The translations under genes and the position numbers were made by a program. 64,000 nucleotides of DNA, taken from the NCBI GenBank assembly GCA_905199755.1, contig CAJKHT010000004.1, positions 12,661 through 76,660 of the forward strand, given 5' to 3'. A model generated the notes under the pieces. The model was not told where the DNA came from, searched no databases, and saw only the letters and a list, made by a program, of their open reading frames with translations. Shown here piece after piece: positions 16,697 through 25,773 of this stretch; position 1 is the stretch's first letter, and every line of letters starts with the position of its first letter. The DNA is from an uncultured Eubacteriales bacterium. Its GTDB lineage: Bacteria > Bacillota > Clostridia > UBA1381.

Positions 16697-17340
16697 GCTT
16701 TATCACCCGTTATCTTTTTCAGAAAAGTGCGTCTGTGTATTTTGCAGGGTCCGTATTTCAATATAGCCTCGCAGTGTGCCTTTGTGCCGTAGCCCTTGTG
16801 CTTGTCAAAGCCGTATTGCGGATATTTCTTTGCCGCATCGTACATAACCCTGTCACGGCTTACCTTTGCAAGTATTGATGCGGCGGCTATCGACACGCTC
16901 TTTGCATCACCCTTTACCACCGTTTCATGTGCGACATCCATTCCTTTTATTCTGTTTCCGTCAATCAATACGTAATCGGGAGTCACGTCAAGACCGTTTA
17001 CGGCTTTGTTCATTGCCTCAAAGGTTGCATTCAGAATATTTATCTCGTCTATGCGCTCGTGTGATATGTCGGCTATGCAGTACGATACTGCTTTTTCGCA
17101 TATAATGTCAAACAATTCCTCGCGCTTTTTTTCGCTGAGCTTTTTTGAATCGTTAAGTCCGGGGATAAAGCAGTTTTCGGGCAGTATAACCGCCGCGGCA
17201 AATACCGGTCCGGCAAGCGGTCCGCGTCCCGCTTCGTCAACTCCTGCAATGCATTTGAAGCCTTTTTCACGGCAGCTGCGTTCGATTTCCGTCATTTTAA
17301 AAAGCCGTTCTCTTTCTTCTTCCTCCGTGAGCCTTTTCAT
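16693..17340 (-). CDS. rnhB: Ribonuclease HII
   Basis: RNase HII cuts RNA in RNA-DNA hybrids and starts removal of misincorporated ribonucleotides. The 215-residue protein shows GVDEAGRGPLAGPVFAAAV (catalytic Asp-Glu), LNDSKKLSEKKREELF, the third acidic segment DYVLIDGNRIKG and DAKSVSIAAASILAKVSRD. About 25 extra N-terminal residues (RLTEEEERERLFKMTEIERSC) form a charged helix, common in clostridial members. The start is behind GGGAGG. It heads the five-gene operon. Confidence 0.97.
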   Translation of the reverse strand: MKRLTEEEERERLFKMTEIERSCREKGFKCIAGVDEAGRGPLAGPVFAAAVILPENCFIPGLNDSKKLSEKKREELFDIICEKAVSYCIADISHERIDEINILNATFEAMNKAVNGLDVTPDYVLIDGNRIKGMDVAHETVVKGDAKSVSIAAASILAKVSRDRVMYDAAKKYPQYGFDKHKGYGTKAHCEAILKYGPCKIHRRTFLKKITGDKA

Positions 17341-17382
17341 ATGTGCATTTCCTCCCGTAAAAACAGTTTCATATATAATATT

Positions 17383-17411
17383 ATTATATCACCGATAAAT
17401 GCATGCGTCAA
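17383..17411 (-). promoter_or_regulatory. Sigma-A promoter of the rnhB operon
   Basis: Minus-strand TTGACG (complement of 17406-17411) and TATAAT (complement of 17383-17388), 17 bp apart. Confidence 0.8.
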
Positions 17412-17470
17412 CATTCATCTTGACCAAACACCCGCATTTTGCAATCATTTTCAAAAAAATAAAAAAAGGT

Positions 17471-17499
17471 ATTGACAAAGTAAATATATGGTGCTATAA
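17471..17499 (+). promoter_or_regulatory. Consensus sigma-A promoter of the cysK leader
   Basis: TTGACA (17471-17476) and TATAAT (17494-17499) with a 17-bp spacer: a perfect consensus match. A TATAAAAC/GTTTTATA hairpin (about 17506-17528) lies at the expected start of the transcript. Confidence 0.88.
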
Positions 17500-17548
17500 T
17501 ATGACCTATAAAACACGTAGGTTTTATAAGAATTATGGAGGCGGTTAT

Positions 17549-17578
17549 ATGAAAGTACATATAAGCAAGCGATGTTGA
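17549..17578 (+). CDS. Candidate leader peptide MKVHISKRC upstream of cysK
   Basis: A 9-codon ORF reads MKVHISKRC and stops. A strong ribosome binding site (ATGGAGGCGG, 17534-17544) stands just before it, and it lies between a consensus promoter and cysK. The last sense codon is Cys, the product of the downstream enzyme. This is how a cysteine-sensing translational attenuator could look: a ribosome stalled on or finishing the Cys codon would change initiation downstream. Its stop overlaps the start of a second small ORF (TGATG). The function is an inference; no hairpin switch is obvious. Confidence 0.5.
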   Translation: MKVHISKRC

Positions 17579-17628
17579 TGCTGATATTTACTGCATATAT
17601 ATTTGAAATTTTATTAAAAGGGGAGTAA
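17578..17628 (+). CDS. Second small ORF in the cysK leader (16 codons)
   Basis: This ORF starts at the ATG overlapping the stop of the Cys-ending leader peptide. It encodes MLIFTAYIFEILLKGE and ends 6 bases before the cysK ATG; the cysK Shine-Dalgarno GGGGAG (17620-17625) lies in its last codons. Ribosomes finishing it would be placed at cysK. It has no ribosome binding site of its own beyond coupling. A chance ORF is possible. Confidence 0.35.
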   Translation: MLIFTAYIFEILLKGE

Positions 17629-17634
17629 AAAATC

Positions 17635-18564
17635 ATGAAAACATATAAAAAAATCACAGACTTAATCGGCGGAACACCGCTTTTGGAGCTTACAAACTAT
17701 GAAAAAGCAAATGACATTTCGGCAACAATACTGGCAAAGCTGGAGTATTTTAACCCGGCAGGCAGCGTTAAGGACAGAATTGCACGTGCCATGCTTGATG
17801 AGGCTGAGGAAAAGGGTCTTTTAAAGCCCGGTGCGGTAATTATAGAACCCACAAGCGGAAATACGGGTATAGGTCTTGCTGCGGTGGCGGCATCGAGAGG
17901 ATATAAAATAATTCTTACAATGCCCGAAACGATGAGCGTGGAGCGCCGCAATTTATTGAAGGCATACGGTGCGGAGCTTGTTCTGACGGACGGCGCACAG
18001 GGAATGAAGGGTGCGATTGCAAAGGCTAAGGAATTATCGGAACAGACACCAGGCAGCTTTATTCCGAGTCAGTTTACCAATCCGTCAAACCCGGAGGCAC
18101 ACCGCCGGACAACAGGTCCGGAAATCTGGGAGGATACGGACGGCAAGGTAGATATTTTTGTTGCGGGAGTAGGTACGGGCGGCACCGTTACGGGTGTCGG
18201 CGAATATCTGAAATCGAAAAATCCCAATGTCAAGGTTGTTGCGGTTGAGCCTGCAGGCTCTCCGGTGCTTTCAAAGGGTACTCCGGGGCCGCATAAAATC
18301 CAGGGTATAGGTGCAGGCTTTGTTCCCGAAACGCTTAATACAAAGGTATATGATGAAATTATAGCCGTTGAAAATGAAGATGCGTTTGAAACGGGCAGAG
18401 CACTTGCAAGAAAAGAGGGTGTGCTTGTTGGAATTTCATCGGGCGCAGCGGTATTTGCCGCTACGGAGCTTGCAAAGCGTCCCGAAAACAAGGGCAAGGT
18501 TATAGTTGCACTGCTCCCCGATACGGGCGACAGATATTTGTCAACACCTATGTTTGCGGAATAA
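17635..18564 (+). CDS. cysK: Cysteine synthase A (O-acetylserine sulfhydrylase)
   Basis: This 309-residue PLP enzyme makes cysteine from O-acetylserine and sulfide. The PLP Lys is Lys46 in NPAGSVKDR; the phosphate and substrate loops [12 protein letters not shown] and [15 protein letters not shown] are intact, as is the C-terminal [11 protein letters not shown]. Length matches CysK (about 308-320). The ATG follows GGGGAG. Upstream lie a consensus promoter and two small overlapping ORFs, the first ending in a Cys codon, so expression may respond to cysteine. A GC-rich terminator follows, and the TSCPD gene downstream has its own promoter. Confidence 0.97.
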   Translation: MKTYKKITDLIGGTPLLELTNYEKANDISATILAKLEYFNPAGSVKDRIARAMLDEAEEKGLLKPGAVIIEPTSGNTGIGLAAVAASRGYKIILTMPETMSVERRNLLKAYGAELVLTDGAQGMKGAIAKAKELSEQTPGSFIPSQFTNPSNPEAHRRTTGPEIWEDTDGKVDIFVAGVGTGGTVTGVGEYLKSKNPNVKVVAVEPAGSPVLSKGTPGPHKIQGIGAGFVPETLNTKVYDEIIAVENEDAFETGRALARKEGVLVGISSGAAVFAATELAKRPENKGKVIVALLPDTGDRYLSTPMFAE

Positions 18565-18576
18565 CAGACTCTAAAA

Positions 18577-18620
18577 AGCGGCTGCCGCATGGATTTTTCC
18601 GTGCCAAAGCCGTTTTTTTT
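18577..18620 (+). terminator. Intrinsic terminator of cysK
   Basis: Two-part stem: CGGCT with AGCCG outside, GCATGG with CCGTGC inside, followed by eight T residues. Confidence 0.8.
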
Positions 18621-18652
18621 CGGAATAAAGTGCGGATTTTGCCGAAATATGC

Positions 18653-18681
18653 TTGAAAATGCAAAAGTATTGATGTATAAT
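18653..18681 (+). promoter_or_regulatory. Sigma-A promoter of the TSCPD gene
   Basis: TTGAAA (18653-18658) and TATAAT (18676-18681), 17-bp spacer. Confidence 0.75.
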
Positions 18682-18721
18682 AAGGCTGTAGATTATTTGC
18701 ACGGAAAGGAAGTAACTGAAA

Positions 18722-18973
18722 ATGGCACATTATTCATACACGCCGAACGGAGTCTGTTCGGTGAAGATTGATTTTGATATCGATAACGGAATTGTACGCA
18801 ATATACACTTCACAAGAGGCTGCAGCGGAAACACGCAGGGCGTGGCAAGGCTTGCTGAGGGTATGCCCGTCGATGAGGTTATAGAAAGACTGAATGGTAC
18901 CGACTGCAACGGACGCGGAACATCATGTCCCGACCAGCTTGCGAAAGCGCTGGAAACAGCACAAAATCAATAA
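18722..18973 (+). CDS. TSCPD domain protein (TIGR03905-like)
   Basis: An 83-residue protein with four Cys residues (NGVCSV, RGCSGN, DCNGRG, TSCPDQ) and the name-giving TSCPD motif near the C-terminus. The family resembles the C-terminal tail of class II (NrdJ) ribonucleotide reductases, but stands alone in many Clostridia. It may bind metal through the Cys residues; the function is unknown. The start follows GGAAAGGAAG. The GerMN gene downstream is separated by a terminator. Confidence 0.9.
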   Translation: MAHYSYTPNGVCSVKIDFDIDNGIVRNIHFTRGCSGNTQGVARLAEGMPVDEVIERLNGTDCNGRGTSCPDQLAKALETAQNQ

Positions 18974-19003
18974 AAAAGTAATAATATGTTAAAACGCTCA
19001 TAT

Positions 19004-19029
19004 AATGTATATGGGCGCTTTTTTTGCGC
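19004..19029 (+). terminator. Intrinsic terminator after the TSCPD gene
   Basis: CGCTCATAT pairs with ATATGGGCG (one G-U), 4-nt loop, then seven T residues. Confidence 0.8.
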
Positions 19030-19057
19030 CGGATTTTCTTTTACGGAGGACAGGCAT

Positions 19058-19549
19058 ATGCTGAAAAAGATATTATTTGCTGTTATACTGATTGTGAGCT
19101 TCGGTGCGGTGGCGGTATCCTCTGCCGGTCAGCCGGAAATGACGGATGTAAAGCTGTATTTTGTCGATGCCGGTATGATGCGGCTCGTTCCGATAAGAAC
19201 CACGCTTTACAAAACCGATAAGGCGCATGAGGCTAAAGCGGTGCTTAATGCGCTTATAGCCGGCAGAGACAATAACCCCAAAATACGCAGACTGATTCCC
19301 GACATAAAAAAATGTATGACCGTGCGCGTCAGGGAAAATACGGCATATGTAAACATAACGCAGAAAATGATTGACGCACACCCCGACGGCAGAGATGCGG
19401 AAATGCTTACGGTGTATCAGATAGTAAATTCCCTGACATGCATAGACGGAATAGCAAATGTGAAATTTACAATAAACGGCAGCACTCAAAAGGAGTTTAT
19501 GGGGTATCTCGATATGCGCGAAACCTTTATTCCCGATTATCTGATATAG
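19058..19549 (+). CDS. GerMN-domain exported protein
   Basis: From the ATG after TTACGGAGGACAGGC, the protein has 163 residues: a short signal or anchor (MLKKILFAVILIVSFGAVAVSSAG) and one GerMN (sporulation and spore germination) domain with VKLYFVDAGMMRLVPIRTTLY, AKAVLNALIAG, MTVRVRENTAYVNIT and EMLTVYQIVNSLTCIDGIANVKF. GerMN domains occur in GerM, LpqB and other surface proteins of spore formers, usually at the membrane-wall interface. The frame is open 24 codons further upstream, but that part covers the preceding terminator, so the internal ATG is the start. Confidence 0.88.
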   Translation: MLKKILFAVILIVSFGAVAVSSAGQPEMTDVKLYFVDAGMMRLVPIRTTLYKTDKAHEAKAVLNALIAGRDNNPKIRRLIPDIKKCMTVRVRENTAYVNITQKMIDAHPDGRDAEMLTVYQIVNSLTCIDGIANVKFTINGSTQKEFMGYLDMRETFIPDYLI

Positions 19550-19600
19550 TGCAATTTAATGTAATCCGGTGTAATTTAGTGGAAAAAATTAAAATATGTA

Positions 19601-19628
19601 TTGCAAAAATTGCCGTATATGTTATAAT
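19601..19628 (+). promoter_or_regulatory. Sigma-A promoter of the GH3 gene
   Basis: TTGCAA (19601-19606) and TATAAT (19623-19628) with a 16-bp spacer, about 45 bp before the start codon. Confidence 0.6.
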
Positions 19629-19672
19629 TGTTTTTATAAAAAAACTGTAGCGGAAACGGAAAGGATAACAGA

Positions 19673-22366
19673 ATGAGAATCAAGGATAAGGTAGTTGAGG
19701 GTATACGTTTGGGGGACTTAAAGGCAGAGCCGGTAAAGGGAATTGCCGCTCTTTCGGCACAGACAAATGCCGAGGGTGCGGTGCTTGTTAAAAACAACGG
19801 TATGCTCCCATTAAAAAAAGGCGATAAGGTCGCGGTATTCGGAAGATTGCAGCGCGATTATTACAAAAGCGGAACAGGCTCCGGCGGACTGGTAAATACG
19901 GAGTATGTGACAAATATATTCGACAGCCTTTCGGAATGTGAGGATATAGAGCTTAACGGTGAACTGGCGGAAATTTACCGTAAATGGATTGAGGAAAATC
20001 CGTTTGATACCGGCGACGGCTGGGTGCAGCCGTGGTCGCAGAAAGAAGCCGTTTTAGACGATGAAATGGTGAAGAAAGCCGCACAAACCTCCGAAAAGGC
20101 AATCATGATTATCGGAAGAACGGCAGGAGAAACAAAGGATAATACACTCGACAAGGGCAGCTATCTTCTGACGGACGAAGAATATGAAATGATAAGGAAA
20201 ATAACCTCGTATTTTGAGAATGTCTGCGTACTGCTTAATACGGGAAATATTATAGATATGAAATGGGTGCAGGAGCTTAATGTCGGCACCGTAATGTACA
20301 TATGGCACGGCGGACAGGAGGGCGGCAGAGCCGCTGCGGAGCTGCTGTGCGGAAAGCGTTACCCGTCGGGTAAGCTGAGCGATACGATAGCCTACAATAT
20401 AGAAGATTATCCCTCGTATGACGGCTTTGAAAACGAAGAAGAGGTAATTTATTCGGACGATATTTTTGTGGGCTACAGATACTTTGAAACCTTTGCAAAG
20501 GAAAAGGTTATGTATCCGTTCGGCTTTGGTCTGTCTTATACGAGCTTTGAAACAAAGGTAAAGTCGGCAGGCGTATGCGGAGAAACGTTTACGGCGGAGG
20601 TTACGGTAAAAAATACGGGAGAATGTGCCGGCAAAGAGGTGGTTCAAGTTTATTATGAAATGTGCGGCGGAAAGCTGGCACACCCGTCAAGAGAGCTTGC
20701 GGCTTTTAAAAAGACAATAGAGCTTAAGCCGCAGGAAAGTGACACAGTGAGGGTTGAGTTCAAAATATCGGACATGGCATCATATGATGATGACGGAACA
20801 ACAGGCAATAAATCCTGCTATGTGCTTGAAAAAGGAAACTATAACATTTATATAGGAACAGATGTAAGAAGTGCGGAAAATGTGTATACATATGTTCAGA
20901 ATGAAACGGAAATAACCCGAAAGCTCAGCGCAGCTTTGACACCCAAAACCGAGTTTAAGCGCCTCACAAACAAAAACGGTGCAAAAGAATACGAAAATGT
21001 CACCGCAGCGGAGGATAAAGAGCAAAAGTATGAGCAGCTTGAAACGGTAAAAGCCGGAACAGATAAAGGAATAAAGCTGAAAGATGTATTTGAGGGAAAA
21101 TCGTCCATGACCGAATTTGCAAATCAGTTAAGCGATTTCGATCTTGCATGCCTTTCACAGGGCGAGGGAATGAACAGTACCAAGGTAAGACCGGGTACGG
21201 GCGGAGCAATCGGCGGAATGACAAATTCACTTCAGAAATACGGTATTCCCGCAATATGCGTGACGGACGGCCCCTCGGGACTGCGCTTTGACAACGGCGA
21301 TAAGGCATCGAGTCTGCCGATGGGAACATTGATAGCATGCACATGGAACGAGGAGCTTGCGGAAAAGCTTTACACATATGAGGGCATGGAAATGTATGCT
21401 CACGATGTTGACGCACTGCTCGGCCCGGGAATGAATATACACAGACTGCCGCTTTGCGGAAGAAATTTTGAATATTTATCGGAGGATCCGTTACTTACGG
21501 GAAGACTGGCAAACAGCATCTGCAAGGGTATGAAAAATACGGGAACAAGCGCAACGATAAAGCATTTTGCGGCGAATAACAAGGAATTTAACCGTTTGAG
21601 GGTTAATATGGTAATATCGGAAAGGGCGCTCCGCGAGATTTATTTAAAGCCGTATGAAATTGTGGTTAAAAACAACAATACCAAAATGCTTATGAACGCA
21701 TATAACCGCATCAACAGCGTTTACTGCGCGTCCAATTATGACCTTAATACCGTGGTTTTGAGGAATGAGTGGAATTATGACGGTCTTGTGATGACCGACT
21801 GGTGGTCCGCAACATATTTTAAAAACGGTGAAACGTTTAAGCCCAGAAAATATCCGATAAAGGCGCAGAATGATGTGTATATGGTAAATGCCGATTCGGA
21901 GAAAATCGCTGAAGAAATCATGCATGATATTGAGTCGGGTGAGGTGAGCCGTGCGGAGCTTCTGAGAAATGCGGTAAATATACTGAACGTTATCATAAAA
22001 ACACCGACCTTTGAAAAATACATTGACGGTGAAAGCCGCATAAGACAGGAATCCGATATATCAAAAATGACGCTTGCGCTTTTTGCCGATAACGTAAAAG
22101 CAAATGAAAAATATCTGCTGAAAACGGATAAGGGCGCTGCCTGTGCGGTGCGTATAAAAGCCGTTTCCGACAGAAATGAGCTTGTACAGATTCCCGTTAA
22201 GATTTACGTTAACGGAAACAGTGCCGCGGTAATTACGGCACAGGGTACAAACGGTGAAAAGGAAACCTTTAAGGCTGATTTTTACATGATGCCCGGAGAA
22301 AACAACGTAACGCTCGAATATGAAGAAAAGAGCATTAATATTGAAAAAATGGAGATTTATCTCTGA
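19673..22366 (+). CDS. Glycoside hydrolase family 3 beta-glycosidase with permuted domains
   Basis: The 897-residue enzyme has the rarer GH3 domain order. First comes the GH3 C-terminal alpha/beta sandwich (residues about 30-300, AEGAVLVKNNGMLPLKKGDKVAVFG and GKLSDTIAYNIEDYP), then a fibronectin III-like domain (about 320-420), then the GH3 N-terminal barrel (about 475-780). The barrel has VTDGPSGLRF, LGPGMNIHRLPLCGRNFEYLSEDP cut by residue limits here to its KHFAAN and RNFEY cues, and the nucleophile Asp709 in VMTDWW. Ruminococcus albus and Butyrivibrio beta-glucosidases share this order. There is no signal peptide, so it should cleave imported oligosaccharides (beta-glucosides or beta-xylosides). 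Confidence 0.93.
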   Translation: MRIKDKVVEGIRLGDLKAEPVKGIAALSAQTNAEGAVLVKNNGMLPLKKGDKVAVFGRLQRDYYKSGTGSGGLVNTEYVTNIFDSLSECEDIELNGELAEIYRKWIEENPFDTGDGWVQPWSQKEAVLDDEMVKKAAQTSEKAIMIIGRTAGETKDNTLDKGSYLLTDEEYEMIRKITSYFENVCVLLNTGNIIDMKWVQELNVGTVMYIWHGGQEGGRAAAELLCGKRYPSGKLSDTIAYNIEDYPSYDGFENEEEVIYSDDIFVGYRYFETFAKEKVMYPFGFGLSYTSFETKVKSAGVCGETFTAEVTVKNTGECAGKEVVQVYYEMCGGKLAHPSRELAAFKKTIELKPQESDTVRVEFKISDMASYDDDGTTGNKSCYVLEKGNYNIYIGTDVRSAENVYTYVQNETEITRKLSAALTPKTEFKRLTNKNGAKEYENVTAAEDKEQKYEQLETVKAGTDKGIKLKDVFEGKSSMTEFANQLSDFDLACLSQGEGMNSTKVRPGTGGAIGGMTNSLQKYGIPAICVTDGPSGLRFDNGDKASSLPMGTLIACTWNEELAEKLYTYEGMEMYAHDVDALLGPGMNIHRLPLCGRNFEYLSEDPLLTGRLANSICKGMKNTGTSATIKHFAANNKEFNRLRVNMVISERALREIYLKPYEIVVKNNNTKMLMNAYNRINSVYCASNYDLNTVVLRNEWNYDGLVMTDWWSATYFKNGETFKPRKYPIKAQNDVYMVNADSEKIAEEIMHDIESGEVSRAELLRNAVNILNVIIKTPTFEKYIDGESRIRQESDISKMTLALFADNVKANEKYLLKTDKGAACAVRIKAVSDRNELVQIPVKIYVNGNSAAVITAQGTNGEKETFKADFYMMPGENNVTLEYEEKSINIEKMEIYL

Positions 22367-22373
22367 TAAGGTA

Positions 22374-22402
22374 AAGCCTGCACGGATTATTCGTGCAGGC
22401 TT
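22374..22402. terminator. Hairpin between convergent GH3 and response-regulator genes
   Basis: An 11-bp perfect stem (22374-22384 with 22392-22402) with a 7-nt loop spans the short gap and the end of the regulator gene. T-runs are weak on both sides. Confidence 0.6.
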
Positions 22403-23928
22403 CTGTACTGTGACGGTGTTTTTCCGGTGCTGCGCTGAAAAATCTCGCTGAAATACCGTGTATCGGTATATCCGACCTTTTCGGCAACCTCATATATTTT
22501 GAGGTCGGTATCGGCAAGCAGCTTTTTTGATTTTTCAATTCTCACCTGTATAAGATAATTTTTAAAGGTCATTCCGGTTTCTCTTTTGAATATGACCGAC
22601 AGATAGCACGGCGACAGATACACCTGTGCCGCAATTGTTTCGAGAGACGCATCATCGGCAAAGCCGGTATCGACCAGCGCTTTGACCTTTTCGACCAGAC
22701 CTTTGTTTTTCTGCTCCCTTTCCGTTTCTATATATGACATTACCACATCTGTTATGCCGACGACAAATTCCTTTAAAGCCTCGGGGGAATCCGTTTTGCG
22801 TATCAATGCCCATGAATCGGTTTTGTTGAACAGTATTGCCGGGTTGCAGCCTATTTCATAAAGCGCATCGGATATTTTTATTATGAGATTAAGGCAAAAT
22901 CTCTGCCTGTTGTATAATGTTTCGCCGCCGCGCTCCATTGCCGCAAAAAAATCGTTTATGTATTTTGCGGCATCATGGCTGTTCAGCGTTTTTACTGCGT
23001 TTATGTACATAAGAAACAGCTTTGAATAATAGCCTGCCGTACCCGAATTCGGCTCTACATCCTTAATATATATAATGTGTCTGTAGCCTATGTTTTTGCT
23101 GTAGCCCAATGCCTCGCATGCACCCGAATAGCTGCTGTGCGGTTCATCGCCCGTCGGTTCGCCGATGCCGATATTGTAATCAAAGTCATAGTCTGAGTTA
23201 AGAAATGCCTGGATTTTTTCGCATTGCTCAAATATAATATCCTCCGTCTGCCCGATTGTTTCCGTGTCGGTGCAGAAAATAAACAGCAGCTTGTCACTGT
23301 CAAAAAACGGTATAAAATCACAGGACGGATTTTGCGCAAGCATTTGTTCAACAGCCTCCAGCATGGAAAACAGCTCTGCGCTGTTCATATTGTCCTTCGG
23401 AGCTACGGTGCATGCCGTCATGTATCTTATATGCGGACTGATGTTAAAGATTGACGCATTGTTATTGAAACTGAAAAAATAATCCTTGAGAAAATAACAG
23501 CTGCGTGAGAGCATTGTATTGAGTCTCTGCTGTTTTTCCGCAAGACTGTTTCTTTTAAGTATTTCATCACGCAGCCGCACAACCGCCTCATAAAGCTCAT
23601 CTTCGTCAATCGGCTTTGAGAGATATTCGCTGACATTATATTCTATTGCTTTTTTTGCATATTCAAATTCGTTATATCCCGTCAGGAAAATCATTTTTAT
23701 GCCGGGATAATTCAAAGACACCTGTTCTGCAAGATAAATCCCGTCATATTTCGGCATGCGTACATCTGAAATTATAATATCGGGGTGAAACGCATTAACC
23801 TTTTCCAATGCGTCACAGCCGTTTTTTGCCGTTGCGACGCAGCGGATGCCGTAGTTCTCCCATTCAAGACCTGCAAGTCCGTCGCGGATAAGCGCCTCGT
23901 CATCACAAATCAATAGCTTTAGCATCAT
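22387..23928 (-). CDS. YesN-type response regulator with AraC output domain
   Basis: This 513-residue regulator has an N-terminal receiver domain (ICDDEALIRDG; phospho-Asp55 in IIISDVRMPKYDG), a long middle region of about 280 residues, and a C-terminal AraC-type double helix-turn-helix (about 410-513: IAAQVYLSPCYLSVIFKRET and IYEVAEKVGYTDTRYFSEIF). It partners the adjacent YesM-like kinase; the genes overlap by 26 bases. Such pairs usually switch on neighbouring polysaccharide-uptake operons, here probably the divergent ABC and GH5 genes. The start could be either of two consecutive ATGs (23928 or 23925). Confidence 0.95.
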   Translation of the reverse strand: MMLKLLICDDEALIRDGLAGLEWENYGIRCVATAKNGCDALEKVNAFHPDIIISDVRMPKYDGIYLAEQVSLNYPGIKMIFLTGYNEFEYAKKAIEYNVSEYLSKPIDEDELYEAVVRLRDEILKRNSLAEKQQRLNTMLSRSCYFLKDYFFSFNNNASIFNISPHIRYMTACTVAPKDNMNSAELFSMLEAVEQMLAQNPSCDFIPFFDSDKLLFIFCTDTETIGQTEDIIFEQCEKIQAFLNSDYDFDYNIGIGEPTGDEPHSSYSGACEALGYSKNIGYRHIIYIKDVEPNSGTAGYYSKLFLMYINAVKTLNSHDAAKYINDFFAAMERGGETLYNRQRFCLNLIIKISDALYEIGCNPAILFNKTDSWALIRKTDSPEALKEFVVGITDVVMSYIETEREQKNKGLVEKVKALVDTGFADDASLETIAAQVYLSPCYLSVIFKRETGMTFKNYLIQVRIEKSKKLLADTDLKIYEVAEKVGYTDTRYFSEIFQRSTGKTPSQYRSLHE

Positions 23929-25672
23929 ATTCTCTGCGCAGTACCTTTATAACCGCGCATACACCTCCCTCTGAGTTTGTTTCAAAATGCAGACCGCAGC
24001 TGTCGTCAAAATACAGCTTGATGCGCTGATTTACATTGTTTAAGCCGTATTTCTCTATAGGCTCATCCGCGCTGAAATCCTTTTTTATTTCCGTGTTAAG
24101 CTTTTCGGTATCGCAGCCGCAGCCGTTATCGTTGACCGTTATGCATATGTATTTGTCATCACCGGCCGCACTGATGCGTATTATGCCGCCCTCCTCCAGC
24201 TCCTCAAAGCCGTGGACTATCGAATTTTCCACAAGCGGCTGAATAAGCAGCTTTATTATACGGCATTTCAGTATTTCCTCGTCAATATCGTAAAATATTT
24301 CAAATTTGTTTGTAAACCGTACCATTTGTATCTCGGCATAGCTTTTTATCTGTTTTATTTCATTTTCGATTGTCGTGTATTCCGAGCCTTTATTGAGCGA
24401 ATGTCTGAAAAACCGTCCCAGGGACGTTACCATGCTGCTTATATCCTTTGCCTTGTGCTTTTTTGCCATCCAGTTTATGGAATCGAGCGTGTTGTACAAA
24501 AAATGCGGATTTATCTGTGCCTGCAAGGCTTTAAGCTCAAAAATCTTCTGCTTGCGGTAAAGTGTTTTAACATCTTCAATAAGCGAGTCTATCGTATTGA
24601 GCATCTGATTATAGGTTGAACACAATTTGCCTATATCATCATTTGTTTCCATTTCGGGCGGGATTTTTTCACTGTTTACACCAAACCGCTCCATGTATGA
24701 GGTAAGCCGTTTAATCGGGTGGGTTATCCACTGCGATATGAAGAACATAATAAATATCGCGGCGGCGAGCATTGCGACAGCCGTAAGCGAGGTGGACTGT
24801 CTGACAAGATTTACCGAGTTGTTTATTTCACTGTATTTTGCCGCACATACAATTTTTAAGGAGTCCGAATACAGCGGTGCGGCCGCAACAATCTGTGTTT
24901 CGCCGCCGATGTCCATATATGCCGGGGTGCTGTCGGAAGCTGATATATGCTCAAAGAAGGTTTTTTCGTTTACGAATAAGCGGATATATGGATTGCTCCA
25001 TGGATTTATAATATGATTGTCGAAAACAAGAAACACCTTTCCTGTTTTACCGAGGGTAATTCCCGAAATATCGCTCATAAACGTACCGAGATTAACGTCA
25101 ATTCGCACAATCCCGAGGATTTTGTGCGTTCGTGTGTCGATAAACGGACGCGCTATACATAAAACTCCGTCAGACGGCGAGGAATCTATAATGGTGAGAT
25201 ATGTTTCGCCGTTATTCTGCATTGTATTTTTATACCACATTTCGTTTTTTATATAATCCGTGGAAAACACTCTGTAGCCTGCATCAAGCGGATAATCGGG
25301 GCGGTCCGCAACATAGAAGTATATATCTGAAACCGCGGCTCTTAAAATGTCCGTCTGCTTTATCTGGCGGTCGATAAGCTCCATTTCTTCAAGGGAGGAT
25401 AAAGGCACATCGGAGGTAAGAGCTTTTTCTATCTGTGAATTTGCCTGAATCGAAACAAGCAGATTTTCCACATGGCTGATGTTTGCCTCCATGTTTTTTT
25501 CGGCAAGCGTAAGCACCTGCGAAAGACTGTTCTGGTTTTCGGAGGCTATGGTTTTTGAAAAACGTATATAAGAAACCGATGCAAATATTACAATGCATAC
25601 CGTAATTACAATTATAAATGATAAAAGAAGCTTAACCTGTACGGAAGGCCGCTTTTTAAAGTTTATCTTCAT
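23903..25672 (-). CDS. YesM-type sensor histidine kinase
   Basis: A 589-residue membrane kinase: TM1 (about residues 14-36), an extracellular sensing domain (about 37-285, dCache-like), TM2 (about 290-312), HAMP, a His_kinase domain with phospho-His390 in QINPHFLYNTLD, and an ATPase domain with VNDNGCG. This is the family that senses oligosaccharides in Firmicutes glycan loci, often through a substrate-binding protein. The start follows GGGAGTGAT. It is divergent from the ABC transporter genes; the 26-base overlap with the regulator suggests coupled translation. Confidence 0.95.
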   Translation of the reverse strand: MKINFKKRPSVQVKLLLSFIIVITVCIVIFASVSYIRFSKTIASENQNSLSQVLTLAEKNMEANISHVENLLVSIQANSQIEKALTSDVPLSSLEEMELIDRQIKQTDILRAAVSDIYFYVADRPDYPLDAGYRVFSTDYIKNEMWYKNTMQNNGETYLTIIDSSPSDGVLCIARPFIDTRTHKILGIVRIDVNLGTFMSDISGITLGKTGKVFLVFDNHIINPWSNPYIRLFVNEKTFFEHISASDSTPAYMDIGGETQIVAAAPLYSDSLKIVCAAKYSEINNSVNLVRQSTSLTAVAMLAAAIFIMFFISQWITHPIKRLTSYMERFGVNSEKIPPEMETNDDIGKLCSTYNQMLNTIDSLIEDVKTLYRKQKIFELKALQAQINPHFLYNTLDSINWMAKKHKAKDISSMVTSLGRFFRHSLNKGSEYTTIENEIKQIKSYAEIQMVRFTNKFEIFYDIDEEILKCRIIKLLIQPLVENSIVHGFEELEEGGIIRISAAGDDKYICITVNDNGCGCDTEKLNTEIKKDFSADEPIEKYGLNNVNQRIKLYFDDSCGLHFETNSEGGVCAVIKVLRREYDAKAIDL

Positions 25673-25773
25673 ATAAATATCACTCCCTATTATATTTTAA
25701 CATGAATACCGCACTATTTCAAGGCGAGAATAAATGTCAGAAAAAATAACACCCCTTTTAAAAGTTTACCCCA

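Noticed and set aside
17500..17634. T-box or SAM riboswitch upstream of cysK
   Set aside because: The leader is only about 130 nt and has no T-box sequence, no S-box core and no terminator; the small ORFs explain it better.
17451..17657. 68-codon ORF on the minus strand upstream of cysK
   Set aside because: It is AT-rich low-complexity sequence opposite a consensus promoter and leader, with no ribosome binding site.
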